Below the pieces are notes generated by a model that saw only the letters and a list, made by a program, of their open reading frames with translations, was not told where the DNA came from and did not search any database. The translations under genes were made by a program, and so were the position numbers. This document shows, piece after piece, positions 30,064 to 40,409 of a stretch of 64,000 bases of DNA. Each line of letters begins with the position of its first letter. The stretch's first letter is position 1. Source of the stretch: Promethearchaeia archaeon (GTDB lineage Archaea; Asgardarchaeota; Lokiarchaeia; Sigyniarchaeales; SOKP01); contig JAHQWL010000072.1 of assembly GCA_029856155.1 (NCBI GenBank), positions 58,683-122,682 of the forward strand, given 5' to 3'.

Positions 30064-30858
30064 TTAAATTTGGTTCAATAACTTATAGGCATCTATTAAT
30101 TTGGGGATTTTATCTTTAAAATAGTCTAAAGAATGTGAATCGGATCCAACGAAAAATCCTGCTCCTTCTTTCTTTAACTGCTTCATAACATCCATAGATG
30201 GAAACGTTCTCTTTATTGGAAATCGCAATCCAGAAAGATTTAATTCTATTTTTATTCTATTTTTTATACATAAACGACCTAAATCTATTACGCGATCATG
30301 AGAGATATCACAATCATCTGTAGGTATGAATTCATTATTATTAATATAGCGAAAGATAGTATCAATATGACAGATATTTTTGAATATTTGTGAATTTATC
30401 ATTTTAGTACTTAGTTCAAAATAATCATCTATAATTTGTCTCATCGGTAATTTTTCTAATAATTTAGTCAATCCAGCTTTTGTTGTAATGGGATAACCAA
30501 TTATCCACTCATGAATAGATCCTCCAATGAAATCTAATTCCTCCCCATAATCATCCATAAATTCCATTAGTTTAATTTCCTTATCCTTATAATAGTCAAC
30601 TTCAAGTCCGCTTAAGATAAAATCATACGTTTCTTTATATATATCAATCTCCTCAAGATAGTCATCTATTTTGCCATTATAGAAGGGATTAGTCTTATCA
30701 TTTTCAACATAATGAAGTTCATAATGATCAAGAAAACAGACATTAATTTGTTGTTCTTCAGCAACTCTTATATAATCTTCAAAAGTGGGTCCTTCTTCTG
30801 CTACATCTACACTCCAAGGTTTGGTATGAACATGATAATCTGTAAACTTAAACCGCAT
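30064..30858 (-). CDS. PHP-domain phosphoesterase (histidinol-phosphatase-like)
   Basis: DYHVHTKPWSVD, FLDHYELH, GGSIHEW, GSDSHSLDYF. Confidence 0.88.
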   Translation of the reverse strand: MRFKFTDYHVHTKPWSVDVAEEGPTFEDYIRVAEEQQINVCFLDHYELHYVENDKTNPFYNGKIDDYLEEIDIYKETYDFILSGLEVDYYKDKEIKLMEFMDDYGEELDFIGGSIHEWIIGYPITTKAGLTKLLEKLPMRQIIDDYFELSTKMINSQIFKNICHIDTIFRYINNNEFIPTDDCDISHDRVIDLGRLCIKNRIKIELNLSGLRFPIKRTFPSMDVMKQLKKEGAGFFVGSDSHSLDYFKDKIPKLIDAYKLLNQI

Positions 30859-30907
30859 AAATCATCATATTTGATAATTAAAGAAGAAAGATAAAAATTT
30901 TGGATAT

Positions 30908-32797
30908 TTATTCCATAGAATCTTCTTTATCAAAAAAAACTTCATAAAACAATTCTTTTTCTCCAGCTTCGGGAGGAGTTATTTTTGTATATCCACCTGT
31001 TTGAATAATACGAACAGCTCTTTTATTTTGAATATGAATGTTTCCATATAATCCTTTTAATCCTTTCTCTTTTGCAATGATAATTATCTCTTGATATAGA
31101 AAAGCTCCAATTCCTTTTCCTCTATAATCTTCTCTCACAATGAAACTATATTCTCCCATATTTAATTTAGAGTTTAAATAGTAGGTTGCATTTCCAATCA
31201 TTTTTTGATGTCCAATTTCACCTATAAAGGCACCAATCGAAAAAATGTTGTTATAATCAATATTAACTTCAAATTGAGTTTTGGAGTGAGTGAACTCTTT
31301 TTTTAGTTCAAAGAATCTTAAATATCTATCTCTCTCGCTCAAGGAGTAATATAAGTCTTTTAATAAGGGCTCATCAGTAGTTTTCACAGGACGGATTCTT
31401 ACTTTTTCCTTTTCAATTGTAGTATAAACAGTCTCATATTCTGAAGGATAAATACAAATACGACCTTTCTCATCACAGGGTAATAATTGATCAGAATAAA
31501 TATACTTCAAGTTTTTAGCAGCACTTAACAATAATTGCCTAAACTTCGGATGGGCTATACAAATTAGTTCGATTACTCTTTCGCGAATACTTTTTCCATG
31601 CAGATAAGCAACACCCCATTCAGTCACTACATAATGTACATCTCCACGTGGAAACATTATCCCTGCTCCTTCATCTAAATGAGGTACGATACGTGATTTT
31701 TTCCCATCTCGTGAAGTAGATGGGATAATTATGATTGGTTTACCTCCCTTAGAAAAAGCAGCTCCTCTCATAAAATCAATTGTTTCACCAAGTCCGGAAT
31801 AGAAACGATAACCCTCTGTTGAGGCATTTACTTGCCCTGTTAAATCAATCTGCCGAGCAGAATTTATAGAAACCATATTGTTATTCATTCCAATATTTCG
31901 AGGGTTGCATACATAATCGGATGGATGAAACTCAATGAAAGGATTGTTATCTACAAATTTATATAATTTTCTTGTACCCAAAGCAAAACTAGTAATAATT
32001 TTTTCAATGTGGAAATTCTTTTTTCGGCAAGTCAAAACACCTTCTTCTATAAGTGGTATTATATTATCTGTGATATAGTGAGAATGCATTCCTAAATGTT
32101 TTTTATCTCCTAGACACCTTAGTGCAGCATTTGGAAGATCTCCAAAACCTACATGAATTGTTGATTTGTTTTCTATTAGATTTGCTAAATTTTTACATAT
32201 TCTAACAGCGATTTCGTCGGGTTCATCAAAGTGAAACTCTAGCAATGGAGTATCATTATATACAAAATAATCTATTTCTTTCATATGAATAAAACTATTT
32301 CCTAAAGTACGAGGCATCTGGGGATTAATTTCAGCAATAGTCATATAAGATGATTGTGCTATTGGTTTAGCAATGTCTACATTAATTCCTAAAGAACAAA
32401 AACCGTACGGATCAGGAGGAGAAACTTGAATGAGAGCGACATCAATATGCTTCCGACCAGTTAAAAATAATGGAGGAATTTCACTAGCATATATTGGTGT
32501 ATAATCTGCCTGTCCCTTATTAATTTCCTCACGAAGAGTCTTCCCTATAAAAAATGCATTATGTCTAAAAAGATCCTCTGCTTTATCTTTAAAATATTTT
32601 TCAGGACCTATAGTTAAAAAATGGAGAATTTCAGTATCTATTAGTTTTTCTGAATTTTTTATTAATTCCGAGGTTAAGAGCTGAGGTTCAGAGCATCCTG
32701 AGTCTATAAAAACCCTATTCCCTGAAATAATTTTTCCTATTGCTTGTTGGGCAGTAATTTCCTTATTCTTCCACTTTTCTTTCCAAGTAAAATCCAT
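30908..32797 (-). CDS. Acetyl-CoA hydrolase/CoA-transferase family protein fused to a C-terminal GNAT domain
   Basis: N-terminal CoA-transferase regions (HIDVALIQVSPPDPYGFCSLG, GLGETIDFMRGAAFSKGGKPIIIIPST); C-terminal VREDYRGKGIGAFLYQEIIIIAKEKG. Confidence 0.9.
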   Translation of the reverse strand: MDFTWKEKWKNKEITAQQAIGKIISGNRVFIDSGCSEPQLLTSELIKNSEKLIDTEILHFLTIGPEKYFKDKAEDLFRHNAFFIGKTLREEINKGQADYTPIYASEIPPLFLTGRKHIDVALIQVSPPDPYGFCSLGINVDIAKPIAQSSYMTIAEINPQMPRTLGNSFIHMKEIDYFVYNDTPLLEFHFDEPDEIAVRICKNLANLIENKSTIHVGFGDLPNAALRCLGDKKHLGMHSHYITDNIIPLIEEGVLTCRKKNFHIEKIITSFALGTRKLYKFVDNNPFIEFHPSDYVCNPRNIGMNNNMVSINSARQIDLTGQVNASTEGYRFYSGLGETIDFMRGAAFSKGGKPIIIIPSTSRDGKKSRIVPHLDEGAGIMFPRGDVHYVVTEWGVAYLHGKSIRERVIELICIAHPKFRQLLLSAAKNLKYIYSDQLLPCDEKGRICIYPSEYETVYTTIEKEKVRIRPVKTTDEPLLKDLYYSLSERDRYLRFFELKKEFTHSKTQFEVNIDYNNIFSIGAFIGEIGHQKMIGNATYYLNSKLNMGEYSFIVREDYRGKGIGAFLYQEIIIIAKEKGLKGLYGNIHIQNKRAVRIIQTGGYTKITPPEAGEKELFYEVFFDKEDSME

Positions 32798-33063
32798 TGC
32801 ATTTATTCACTCCATTGAGAATGCTCACACTCAAATATAAATTTATTTTTCATTAATTTTATATCTAATTAAACTGATATTTCTATTTTCACTCATTTAT
32901 AATTTTTGAAATTATAAATAAAATGTTTAAATTTCATTCATCTCTTTTTTGAATTAGAACATTTCTTTTGAAATGATATATTTTAAATGGTATCATTAAA
33001 TAAAAATTAAAAGTATACTAAATGAACTTCTAATTTAATGAAATTCAAAAATGTGAAGAAAAA

Positions 33064-35043
33064 ATGTCTAAAGAAGAAAGAATGGAAAGTATTCTAACGG
33101 AAAATCGAATTTTTAATCCCATTGATCTAAATCCTAAATTTGCAAAAACTGGGATGACAATGGATGAATATAAAAAACTTTATACACAATCAATAGAAGA
33201 TATGGAAGGCTTCTGGGATGAACAAGCAAAATCTATAGATTGGTTCAAACCCTACGATAAAGTTTGGGAAAAAACTGATCTATTTCCTGGTAAATGGTTT
33301 GTTGGTGGAAAACTTAATGTAAGTTATAACGCTTTAGATAGGCATGTTAAAGCTGGAAAAGGAGATAAAATTGCGCTAATCTGGGAAGCAGACGAACCTG
33401 GAAATGTAAGAAAATTTACTTATAAAGCCCTTTTGAAAGAAGTTAGTAAAGTTGCTAATAGAATGAAAAAGTTAGGATTGAAAAAAGGAGATCGAGTGAC
33501 TATATGGTTACCTATGATTCCTGAGCTTGCGATCATCATGCTAGCTTGCGCTCGAATAGGTGTGATTCATTCAATTGTATTTGGTGGATTCTCGAAAGAA
33601 GCTGTTAAAGGTAGAATTGAAGATTCTAATTCTCGAATACTATTCACGAGTGATGAAACCTTAAGAGCTGGGAAATTTTACCCAAAAATGGAAGATGTCG
33701 TTCAAATTATCAATGATGTTCCTACTATAGAACACGTTGTTGTTGTACAACGTTCTGGAAGAGAGATATCCCATACTGAAAAGGATATTTGGTATCATGA
33801 CTTTATTGATGGTATGAGCGAAGAATGTGAACCCGAAGCTATGGATTCTGAAGATACATTATTTATTTTATATACAAGCGGAACAACTGGAAAACCCAAA
33901 GGAGTAAAACATACTACTGCAGGATATACACTATATACTTCATTTACTCACAGAGTTGTTTTTAATTATCATGAAAAAGATATCTGGTATTGTACTGCTG
34001 ATATTGGATGGATAACGGGGCATTCTTACATAGTTTATGGGCCATTAGTAAATGGTGCTACATCATTAATGTTCGAAGGTGTTCCAACGTATCCAGATGT
34101 TGATCGATTTTGGGATATTGTCGAACGTCATAAAGTAACTCATTTTTATACAGCACCCACTGCAATACGTGCTTTAATGAGATATGGTGATGAACCAGTA
34201 AAAAAACATAACTTAAGTTCATTAAAAGTGCTTGGAACTGTTGGTGAACCAATAAATCCAGAAGCTTGGACTTGGTATCATCGAGTAATAGGTAAAGAAC
34301 GCTGTCCAATTGTTGATACCTACTGGCAAACTGAAACTGGAGGATTTATTATGACTCCAATAGCTACTGCAACTCCTACAAAACCGGGATCTTGCTGTGT
34401 ACCATTTTTGGGGATTAAACCGGTGATCTTTGATTTAGAGGGTGAAGTGATTACAGAACCAAACGAAGGTGGATACTTAGCAATTGCTCAAAGTTGGCCG
34501 GGTATGTTACGCGATGTTTGGGGTGATACTGAGAGATTTAAATCAACTTATCTCGAAAAATATCCTGGGCATTATTACACAGGTGATGGAGCTCGACGAG
34601 ATGAAGATGGATATTACTGGATTTTAGGTAGACTTGATGATGTTATTAAAGTGTCAGGACATAGAATAGGTACTATGGAAGTCGAGTCTGCTCTTGTAAG
34701 CCACCCTAATGTTGCAGAAGCTGCTGTTGCTCCTTTTCCTCACAAAATCAAAGGTCAAGCAATTTGGGCATTTGTGACTTTAATTCAGGGAGTCCAAAAA
34801 TCAGCTAAATTAGCTAATGAAATCAGGATGCATGTAAGAACAGAAATAGGACCTGTTTTCCAACCAGATGTAATTCAATTTGCTGATGACTTACCAAAAA
34901 CTCGAAGTGGTAAGATAATGAGGCGAATTTTAAAAGCAATTGCTGCAGGCACTGATATTGGAAATGTGACTACTTTAGCTGATCCTTCCGTTGTAGAATC
35001 TTTATTAGAGGAACGTAAAAAGATGGATGTAGAAATAGGTTAA
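33064..35043 (+). CDS. acs: Acetyl-CoA synthetase
   Basis: YTSGTTGKPKGVKHT, YWQTETGG, YYTGDGARRDEDGYYWILGRLDDVIKVSGHRIGT, TRSGKIMRR. Confidence 0.97.
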   Translation: MSKEERMESILTENRIFNPIDLNPKFAKTGMTMDEYKKLYTQSIEDMEGFWDEQAKSIDWFKPYDKVWEKTDLFPGKWFVGGKLNVSYNALDRHVKAGKGDKIALIWEADEPGNVRKFTYKALLKEVSKVANRMKKLGLKKGDRVTIWLPMIPELAIIMLACARIGVIHSIVFGGFSKEAVKGRIEDSNSRILFTSDETLRAGKFYPKMEDVVQIINDVPTIEHVVVVQRSGREISHTEKDIWYHDFIDGMSEECEPEAMDSEDTLFILYTSGTTGKPKGVKHTTAGYTLYTSFTHRVVFNYHEKDIWYCTADIGWITGHSYIVYGPLVNGATSLMFEGVPTYPDVDRFWDIVERHKVTHFYTAPTAIRALMRYGDEPVKKHNLSSLKVLGTVGEPINPEAWTWYHRVIGKERCPIVDTYWQTETGGFIMTPIATATPTKPGSCCVPFLGIKPVIFDLEGEVITEPNEGGYLAIAQSWPGMLRDVWGDTERFKSTYLEKYPGHYYTGDGARRDEDGYYWILGRLDDVIKVSGHRIGTMEVESALVSHPNVAEAAVAPFPHKIKGQAIWAFVTLIQGVQKSAKLANEIRMHVRTEIGPVFQPDVIQFADDLPKTRSGKIMRRILKAIAAGTDIGNVTTLADPSVVESLLEERKKMDVEIG

Positions 35044-35288
35044 ATTTCTAATTTTTTATAATTTTTTTTTATTTTAATATCTATTTGTAACTTAGATATC
35101 GATAAATCTAATCATAAATATAAACATGATAATTGAATTAGAAATTGATTCAACTAAAAAAAAGAATAAAAACGTTTTGAAAAGTAGTTAAAAATCAATT
35201 TAAAAATTATAAAGTAAATTCCATTTCTTTATTATAACCTATGAGATAACATAATATTTTTAAATTAAAGGATTGAACTAATATTATA

Positions 35289-35930
35289 TTGATTATGAAA
35301 GAAGAAGAATTGTTAGATAAATTAAAAAACGCAATTTTGAAAGGAGATCCACATGAAACAATTAATTTAGTTAATAATTCTATTAAAATGGGAATACAAG
35401 CCAAAGAGATTTTGAATAAAGCAATTCTTAAAGGTGCTGAAGAAGCTGGGAATTTATATGAAGAGGGTGAATATTTTCTTCCTGATTTGCTAATGACCGG
35501 TGATTCCATTACCGCCGCTACTGAAATATTAAAGAATTCATTAAATGAAAAATCTGAAATAGAATCTAAAGGTACTATTTTAATTGGAACAGTAGAAGGT
35601 GATATCCATGATATCGGCAAAAGTTTGGTAGTCTCACTATTAAAAGGGCAAGGTTTTGATGTTGTTGATTTAGGATCTGATGTTCCACCAGAAAAGTTTC
35701 TTCGAAAAGCAAAAGAAATAAATCCCAAACTGATAGGATTGAGTGGATTAATGACAATGAGCATCTCTAAAATGGTGGAAACAGTTAATTTACTTAAGAA
35801 TGAAAATATACAGTCTCGAATAATCATTGGTGGTGGGATATTATCAAAAGAATCATGTGAAATGATAGGAGCAGATGACTTTGCCAAAGATGGTTGGGAA
35901 GGAGTTAAAAAAATAAATAATTTAATTTGA
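35289..35930 (+). CDS. Methyltransferase corrinoid protein (MtbC/MtaC-like)
   Basis: GTVEGDIHDIGKSLVVSLLKGQGFDVVDLGSDVPPEKF cobalamin-binding motif plus N-terminal helical cap. Confidence 0.93.
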   Translation: MIMKEEELLDKLKNAILKGDPHETINLVNNSIKMGIQAKEILNKAILKGAEEAGNLYEEGEYFLPDLLMTGDSITAATEILKNSLNEKSEIESKGTILIGTVEGDIHDIGKSLVVSLLKGQGFDVVDLGSDVPPEKFLRKAKEINPKLIGLSGLMTMSISKMVETVNLLKNENIQSRIIIGGGILSKESCEMIGADDFAKDGWEGVKKINNLI

Positions 35931-35952
35931 ATCTAAGAGGTGTAAGAATAAA

Positions 35953-37032
35953 TTGACTAAAGATTGGGCTGCTTCTGTAAATAGAATATTTAGGACAATA
36001 TCTGGATCAAAAAGAGTTGATAAAGTTCCTTTTCTTGCATTCGCCGGGGAACAAATGATTTGTCGAGTAACTGGTAAAACGGTGAAAGAATTATATAGTT
36101 CCCCAAAGGTTTATGCTAATGCTATTATAACCACTTTTGAGTTTTTAAATACCGATTCTATAAATGTTCCAAGTGCCTACGCAGGACCAAGCGAAGCTTT
36201 AGCATTTGCGGAAGCGAACAACAAATTAGATACAATTAAATGGTTTGATTATCAACCTCCAATGTGTAATCAAGGAGCGATTTGTAAATCGGAAGAAGAT
36301 ATTGAAAAACTGGAAATTCCAGATCATAGTAAGAATAATCTATGGAAAAACTCCTTACTAGCTGCAAAAATGATTAATGAAAAAATTAAATTTCCCCAGG
36401 TAATAAGCTTAAGTATTTGGTCTGTTGTCCAGGAGTTGCGTGGCATAGAAGCCTATAAGGATATGCGCCGAAATCCGGATTTGTTATTAAAACTGTGCGA
36501 AAAAATTTATGAATCTCAAATGGATATTTATGAGAATTGGCTTGAAATTGTGGGTATGCCTCCTAATGTTTTTATTGCAGGATATGCATTTAACCGTCAT
36601 ATGATGAGTTTTCAAGATTCTATGCGCTATGAAGGTCAGTTCATTAAAAGGATGATGAATAAAATAAATGTTCCTTTCATGCTTCATAATTGTGGAACTT
36701 CACCATATTTCACAGAAGTTGTTAAAGAAATTAATTTTATTGCCGTTAATGGTAGTCATCCGTTAGATATTGAATATTGGATTGATTTTAAAAAGAAATA
36801 TCCAAAAATTGTAATTATAGGTGCTAATATTGACGTAAGTCGAGAAATGCTCACAGGAACTCCTTCTGATGTTGAAAAAAAGGTAAAAGAAAACATCTTA
36901 AACTTAGCTCCTGGGGGTAGATATATTTGTTGCCCTGTTTGTAGCTTACCATGGGGAGTACCTATTCCAAATATCTTAGCAATTCCAAAAGCAATTGAGA
37001 AATATGGACATTATCCCATAAAAATAAATTAA
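35953..37032 (+). CDS. Uroporphyrinogen decarboxylase-family methyltransferase (MtaA/MtbA-like)
   Basis: TTG start; UroD-like protein following the corrinoid protein; LHNCGTSPYF and GGRYICCPVCSLP (Zn-ligand-like regions). Confidence 0.87.
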   Translation: MTKDWAASVNRIFRTISGSKRVDKVPFLAFAGEQMICRVTGKTVKELYSSPKVYANAIITTFEFLNTDSINVPSAYAGPSEALAFAEANNKLDTIKWFDYQPPMCNQGAICKSEEDIEKLEIPDHSKNNLWKNSLLAAKMINEKIKFPQVISLSIWSVVQELRGIEAYKDMRRNPDLLLKLCEKIYESQMDIYENWLEIVGMPPNVFIAGYAFNRHMMSFQDSMRYEGQFIKRMMNKINVPFMLHNCGTSPYFTEVVKEINFIAVNGSHPLDIEYWIDFKKKYPKIVIIGANIDVSREMLTGTPSDVEKKVKENILNLAPGGRYICCPVCSLPWGVPIPNILAIPKAIEKYGHYPIKIN

Positions 37033-37084
37033 AATTTAAAATTCATCTAAAAATAATTCTCTTCCATTATTTTTTTTTCCTTAG

Positions 37085-37228
37085 ATCCAATATGGTAAGA
37101 TAATGTGAAGAATATTAAAAGCTATTACCGCTACCACTGATTTTGGAAATATAAAAAAACTAGCAGATCCGTTTGTTGTAGATGCTCTATTAGAACAACG
37201 TAAGAAAATGGATATAGAGATGGGTTAA
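37085..37228 (+). pseudogene. 3'-terminal relic of an acetyl-CoA synthetase gene
   Basis: Reads IQYGKIM*RILKAITATTDFGNIKKLADPFVVDALLEQRKKMDIEMG*, gap-free against the acs C-terminus TRSGKIMRRILKAIAAGTDIGNVTTLADPSVVESLLEERKKMDVEIG*. Confidence 0.93.
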
Positions 37229-37267
37229 TTTTTTTTTAATTTTATTTTTAAAAAATTTGCTTTTTCC

Positions 37268-38110
37268 TCAACCTTTTGCAAAAGTACCTATTGCGTATAG
37301 TAAATCTAATTTTTCTTTAATTTCTTTTCCCAATATCATCTTTACACAGGTCATATCTTCTAGTTCAGTTAAATTGAACAATTTAAAAATCCTTTTCGGA
37401 AAATATCGATGATTAGCTATAATCATATGATCAGCTCCTAATTCGATACCCCTAGTAATAATCTGTGATGCTACATTCGAATTCGTGGCTATTAATGGTC
37501 CTAGGCGTTTATTCGCTAATAATCCATATCCTTCATTTTCAATAGTTAAAATTTTCGCACCTAATTTAATTCTCAAGTTTAAATAATTAGTTCTATCAAA
37601 TCCCATTGATTCTTTATCTAGAGTTAACACCCACTCTGGAATTCTATTTAAAATACTAACTTCATTATCTGCAATTCCTAATTGTTGAGATTGTATTGGT
37701 AACTGATACATCTCACCATAAAATCTTCTTTTAAACCCAAACTTTTTATAAATGGGCTCTCCTAACTTGGAAGCATAAAGAATCTTGGCTTCACAATTCA
37801 TTTTATTAGCAATTTCTAATAAATTCCTAAAAATTTCTGTTCCTATTCCTTTTCCTCTGTATTCTTGCAATACGGCCATGTATCCAAAACTACTAACTTT
37901 TTCAAATATAAAAACCCCCCCCACGCCAATAATTTTTCCTTTCACTTCAGAAATAAGGAATTTTCCAATTTCCCCTTCTATTAAAGCTTTCCATATTTTT
38001 TCTTCTGCTTTAATATCCTCAGGAGGGGTCCTATTAAAAGCAGTATACATCAAGTTTATACTTTTGGAAATTTCTTTATCAGCTGGTTCTCTAATATTAT
38101 ATTTTATCAT
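37268..38110 (-). CDS. GNAT-family N-acetyltransferase
   Basis: MAVLQEYRGKGIGTEIFRNLLEIANKMNCEAKILYASKLGEPIYKKFGFK. Confidence 0.88.
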   Translation of the reverse strand: MIKYNIREPADKEISKSINLMYTAFNRTPPEDIKAEEKIWKALIEGEIGKFLISEVKGKIIGVGGVFIFEKVSSFGYMAVLQEYRGKGIGTEIFRNLLEIANKMNCEAKILYASKLGEPIYKKFGFKRRFYGEMYQLPIQSQQLGIADNEVSILNRIPEWVLTLDKESMGFDRTNYLNLRIKLGAKILTIENEGYGLLANKRLGPLIATNSNVASQIITRGIELGADHMIIANHRYFPKRIFKLFNLTELEDMTCVKMILGKEIKEKLDLLYAIGTFAKG

Positions 38111-38236
38111 AAAAATCCTTACTAATGATATTTCTTAAAAGAATAAAAATAAATAAATCAATTTTTTATTAATATTTCAAAGATTTTTTGGTTTTCTATA
38201 CTTTACATTAAATTCTAATATCCAAAGGTTTTAAAA

Positions 38237-39907
38237 TTGAGTTTTGACAGTGAACTATTAACAGAAAAGATAAAAACAATGGAAGAAAATGAAGCTGTTG
38301 AAATGCTTCTTTCAATATTGTCTGCATCCAAAAATATGGAAAATAAATTAAAAGCAATTGATCTTCTAACCTCTTATGCTGATATTGAAAAAATTCGTTT
38401 TCAAAATATAAAAACTATTTTTCTAAACGATCAGCATCCTCAATTGAGACTAAAATTAATTGATTTATTGACATTCTGTTATAAGATAGATGGAATTGAA
38501 TTCTTAAAAGAACAATATAAAAATTGTAAAGATGGATCAGTCAGAAAGAAAATAATTGAAAAGGTTGGACAAGGAGATTTAAATGATTCAATACCTTTTT
38601 TCATTGACGCGTTAAGCGATCCTGATATTGAAGCAAAAAATAAAGCGATAATGCTATTAGGAAAAACGGATGTGAGTGATGTGATATCGCCATTAATGGA
38701 TGTTCTTCATTTTAGAAATAACGAGATTTATAATTCTTTAATAGATGCTATTGTAAAAATTGGAAAAAAAGGAAATCTCCAAGCTATTAATGATTATATC
38801 AATACAGAAGATTTTTACATCAAAAGAGAAATTCCAATAATTCTTGGAAAAATAAAAAACAAAGAAAGTGAAGGAATTTTAATTGACTTTTTAAAAGATG
38901 AAAATTCAATAATTAGGAAGAATTCAGTAAAAGCTTTAGATGGAATAATTGGATTAAGGAATGTAAAATATATTATAAATCTCTTAAAAGATCAAGACAT
39001 TGATGTAAGGAAAGAAGTTATTCGAATCTTAGGTAATATTGGGAGTAAGAAGGCTATAAAACCTCTAATTGAATTACTAAAAGAAAAAGATGCAACCATC
39101 AGAAATTTTGCTAAAAATGCTCTTTATAAAATTCTTGAAAAAACTAAATCATATGAACCACTTTATGAGATTGTAAAAGGAAGAAACAATAATGCTAGAA
39201 GAGAAACAATAAAATTATTAGGGATGCTAAAAGATGTTGGTGCTATTGATTTATTGATATCTATCTTCAATAGTAGAGTAGCAAGTTTAAGAGGTTCTGC
39301 TTATCGGGCTCTCTTAAGGATTTTAGATAATAAGATTGAAAATAAGATTATTAATTCACTATCAGATAAGTCTTGGCAAATAAGAATGTTTTGTGCTAAA
39401 ATTGTAGGTGAAATTGCAGATCCGAATACTATTAATCATATATTTAACTTAATTGAGGATGAAAATGGAAGTGTAAGGAGAGTAGCTGTGGATTCATTAA
39501 TTAAATTTGAGAATAAAAAAGTTATAGATTTTGCGATAGAATCATTGAAGAGTGCAAATTGGAAGACTCGTAGATCGTCAGTCAAAATATTGTTAAGAAC
39601 TGGAAGTAAAGAATCATTCAATTCTCTCATTTCTTGTTTAGATGATGAGGATGTATATATAAAAAGTTGGGCTGCTATGGCCTTAGGCAAACTTAAAGAT
39701 ATCGATTCTATTGAACCGTTTATTCAGTTATTAAAAGAAAATGACGATAAAATAAGAATATCAGCGATTAAAGCTTTAGGTGAAATTGGAAATAAAGATG
39801 CGATTAAATATTTAATTGAAGCTTTAGGAGATGATAACTGGGACGTAAGAAAAGAAATCGAGAATGCTTTGAATCAAATTGATCGAGATTGGATGAGCTA
39901 CTTATGA
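38237..39907 (+). CDS. HEAT-repeat (PBS-lyase-type) protein
   Basis: Many repeats of the type AIKPLIELLKEKDATIRNFAKNAL / DSIEPFIQLLKENDDKIRISAIKALGEIGNKDA; TTG start. Confidence 0.9.
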   Translation: MSFDSELLTEKIKTMEENEAVEMLLSILSASKNMENKLKAIDLLTSYADIEKIRFQNIKTIFLNDQHPQLRLKLIDLLTFCYKIDGIEFLKEQYKNCKDGSVRKKIIEKVGQGDLNDSIPFFIDALSDPDIEAKNKAIMLLGKTDVSDVISPLMDVLHFRNNEIYNSLIDAIVKIGKKGNLQAINDYINTEDFYIKREIPIILGKIKNKESEGILIDFLKDENSIIRKNSVKALDGIIGLRNVKYIINLLKDQDIDVRKEVIRILGNIGSKKAIKPLIELLKEKDATIRNFAKNALYKILEKTKSYEPLYEIVKGRNNNARRETIKLLGMLKDVGAIDLLISIFNSRVASLRGSAYRALLRILDNKIENKIINSLSDKSWQIRMFCAKIVGEIADPNTINHIFNLIEDENGSVRRVAVDSLIKFENKKVIDFAIESLKSANWKTRRSSVKILLRTGSKESFNSLISCLDDEDVYIKSWAAMALGKLKDIDSIEPFIQLLKENDDKIRISAIKALGEIGNKDAIKYLIEALGDDNWDVRKEIENALNQIDRDWMSYL

Positions 39908-39957
39908 AATGTGAATCTCAAATTAAATCGAATCTTTGAAAAATATACATTTAAAAA

Positions 39958-40341
39958 TTACACGTTAATAATTTTTGGGATTATTTCCTCTAATTTGCTT
40001 ATAATATAAGAGATATTAGATTCTCTATTAATAATTAATATAAAAAAAGTGGTATTATCACATTCAAAAATTAGTATTGTTTTTTCTTCTAATTCAGCAA
40101 TAACTTTTTTGAATTTTTGATTACCTATTGTTTCTCCAATACCTATTGCACTTTCTAAAACAGTAGCACACATAGAAGCAAATTTTCTGCAATTGAATTC
40201 ATCTCCTATATTTTCACTAATGGGTTCTCCATCTCTGTAGGCAAAAATTATCCCATCTAGATTTCCTTTATCCTTAATTTCATTTAGGAGTTGAAATACT
40301 TCATTAAATTTATGCGAATTAGAATGATTCATATAATTCAT
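39958..40341 (-). CDS. Roadblock/LC7-like domain protein
   Basis: 127 aa; KGNLDGIIFAYRDGEPISENI...RKFASMCATVLESAIGIGETIG...VIAELEEKTILIFECDNTTFFILIINRESNI fits the roadblock pattern. Confidence 0.75.
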   Translation of the reverse strand: MNYMNHSNSHKFNEVFQLLNEIKDKGNLDGIIFAYRDGEPISENIGDEFNCRKFASMCATVLESAIGIGETIGNQKFKKVIAELEEKTILIFECDNTTFFILIINRESNISYIISKLEEIIPKIINV

Positions 40342-40409
40342 TAAATTATATATTTCAGTTTCTATAAATATGGATAATTAAATAAAACTATTGAATTATT
40401 ATAATATAT

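Noticed and set aside
35207-35887. 226-aa minus-strand ORF over the corrinoid protein gene
   Set aside because: Antisense to a clear cobalamin-binding protein; Ser/Ile/Pro-rich shadow composition.
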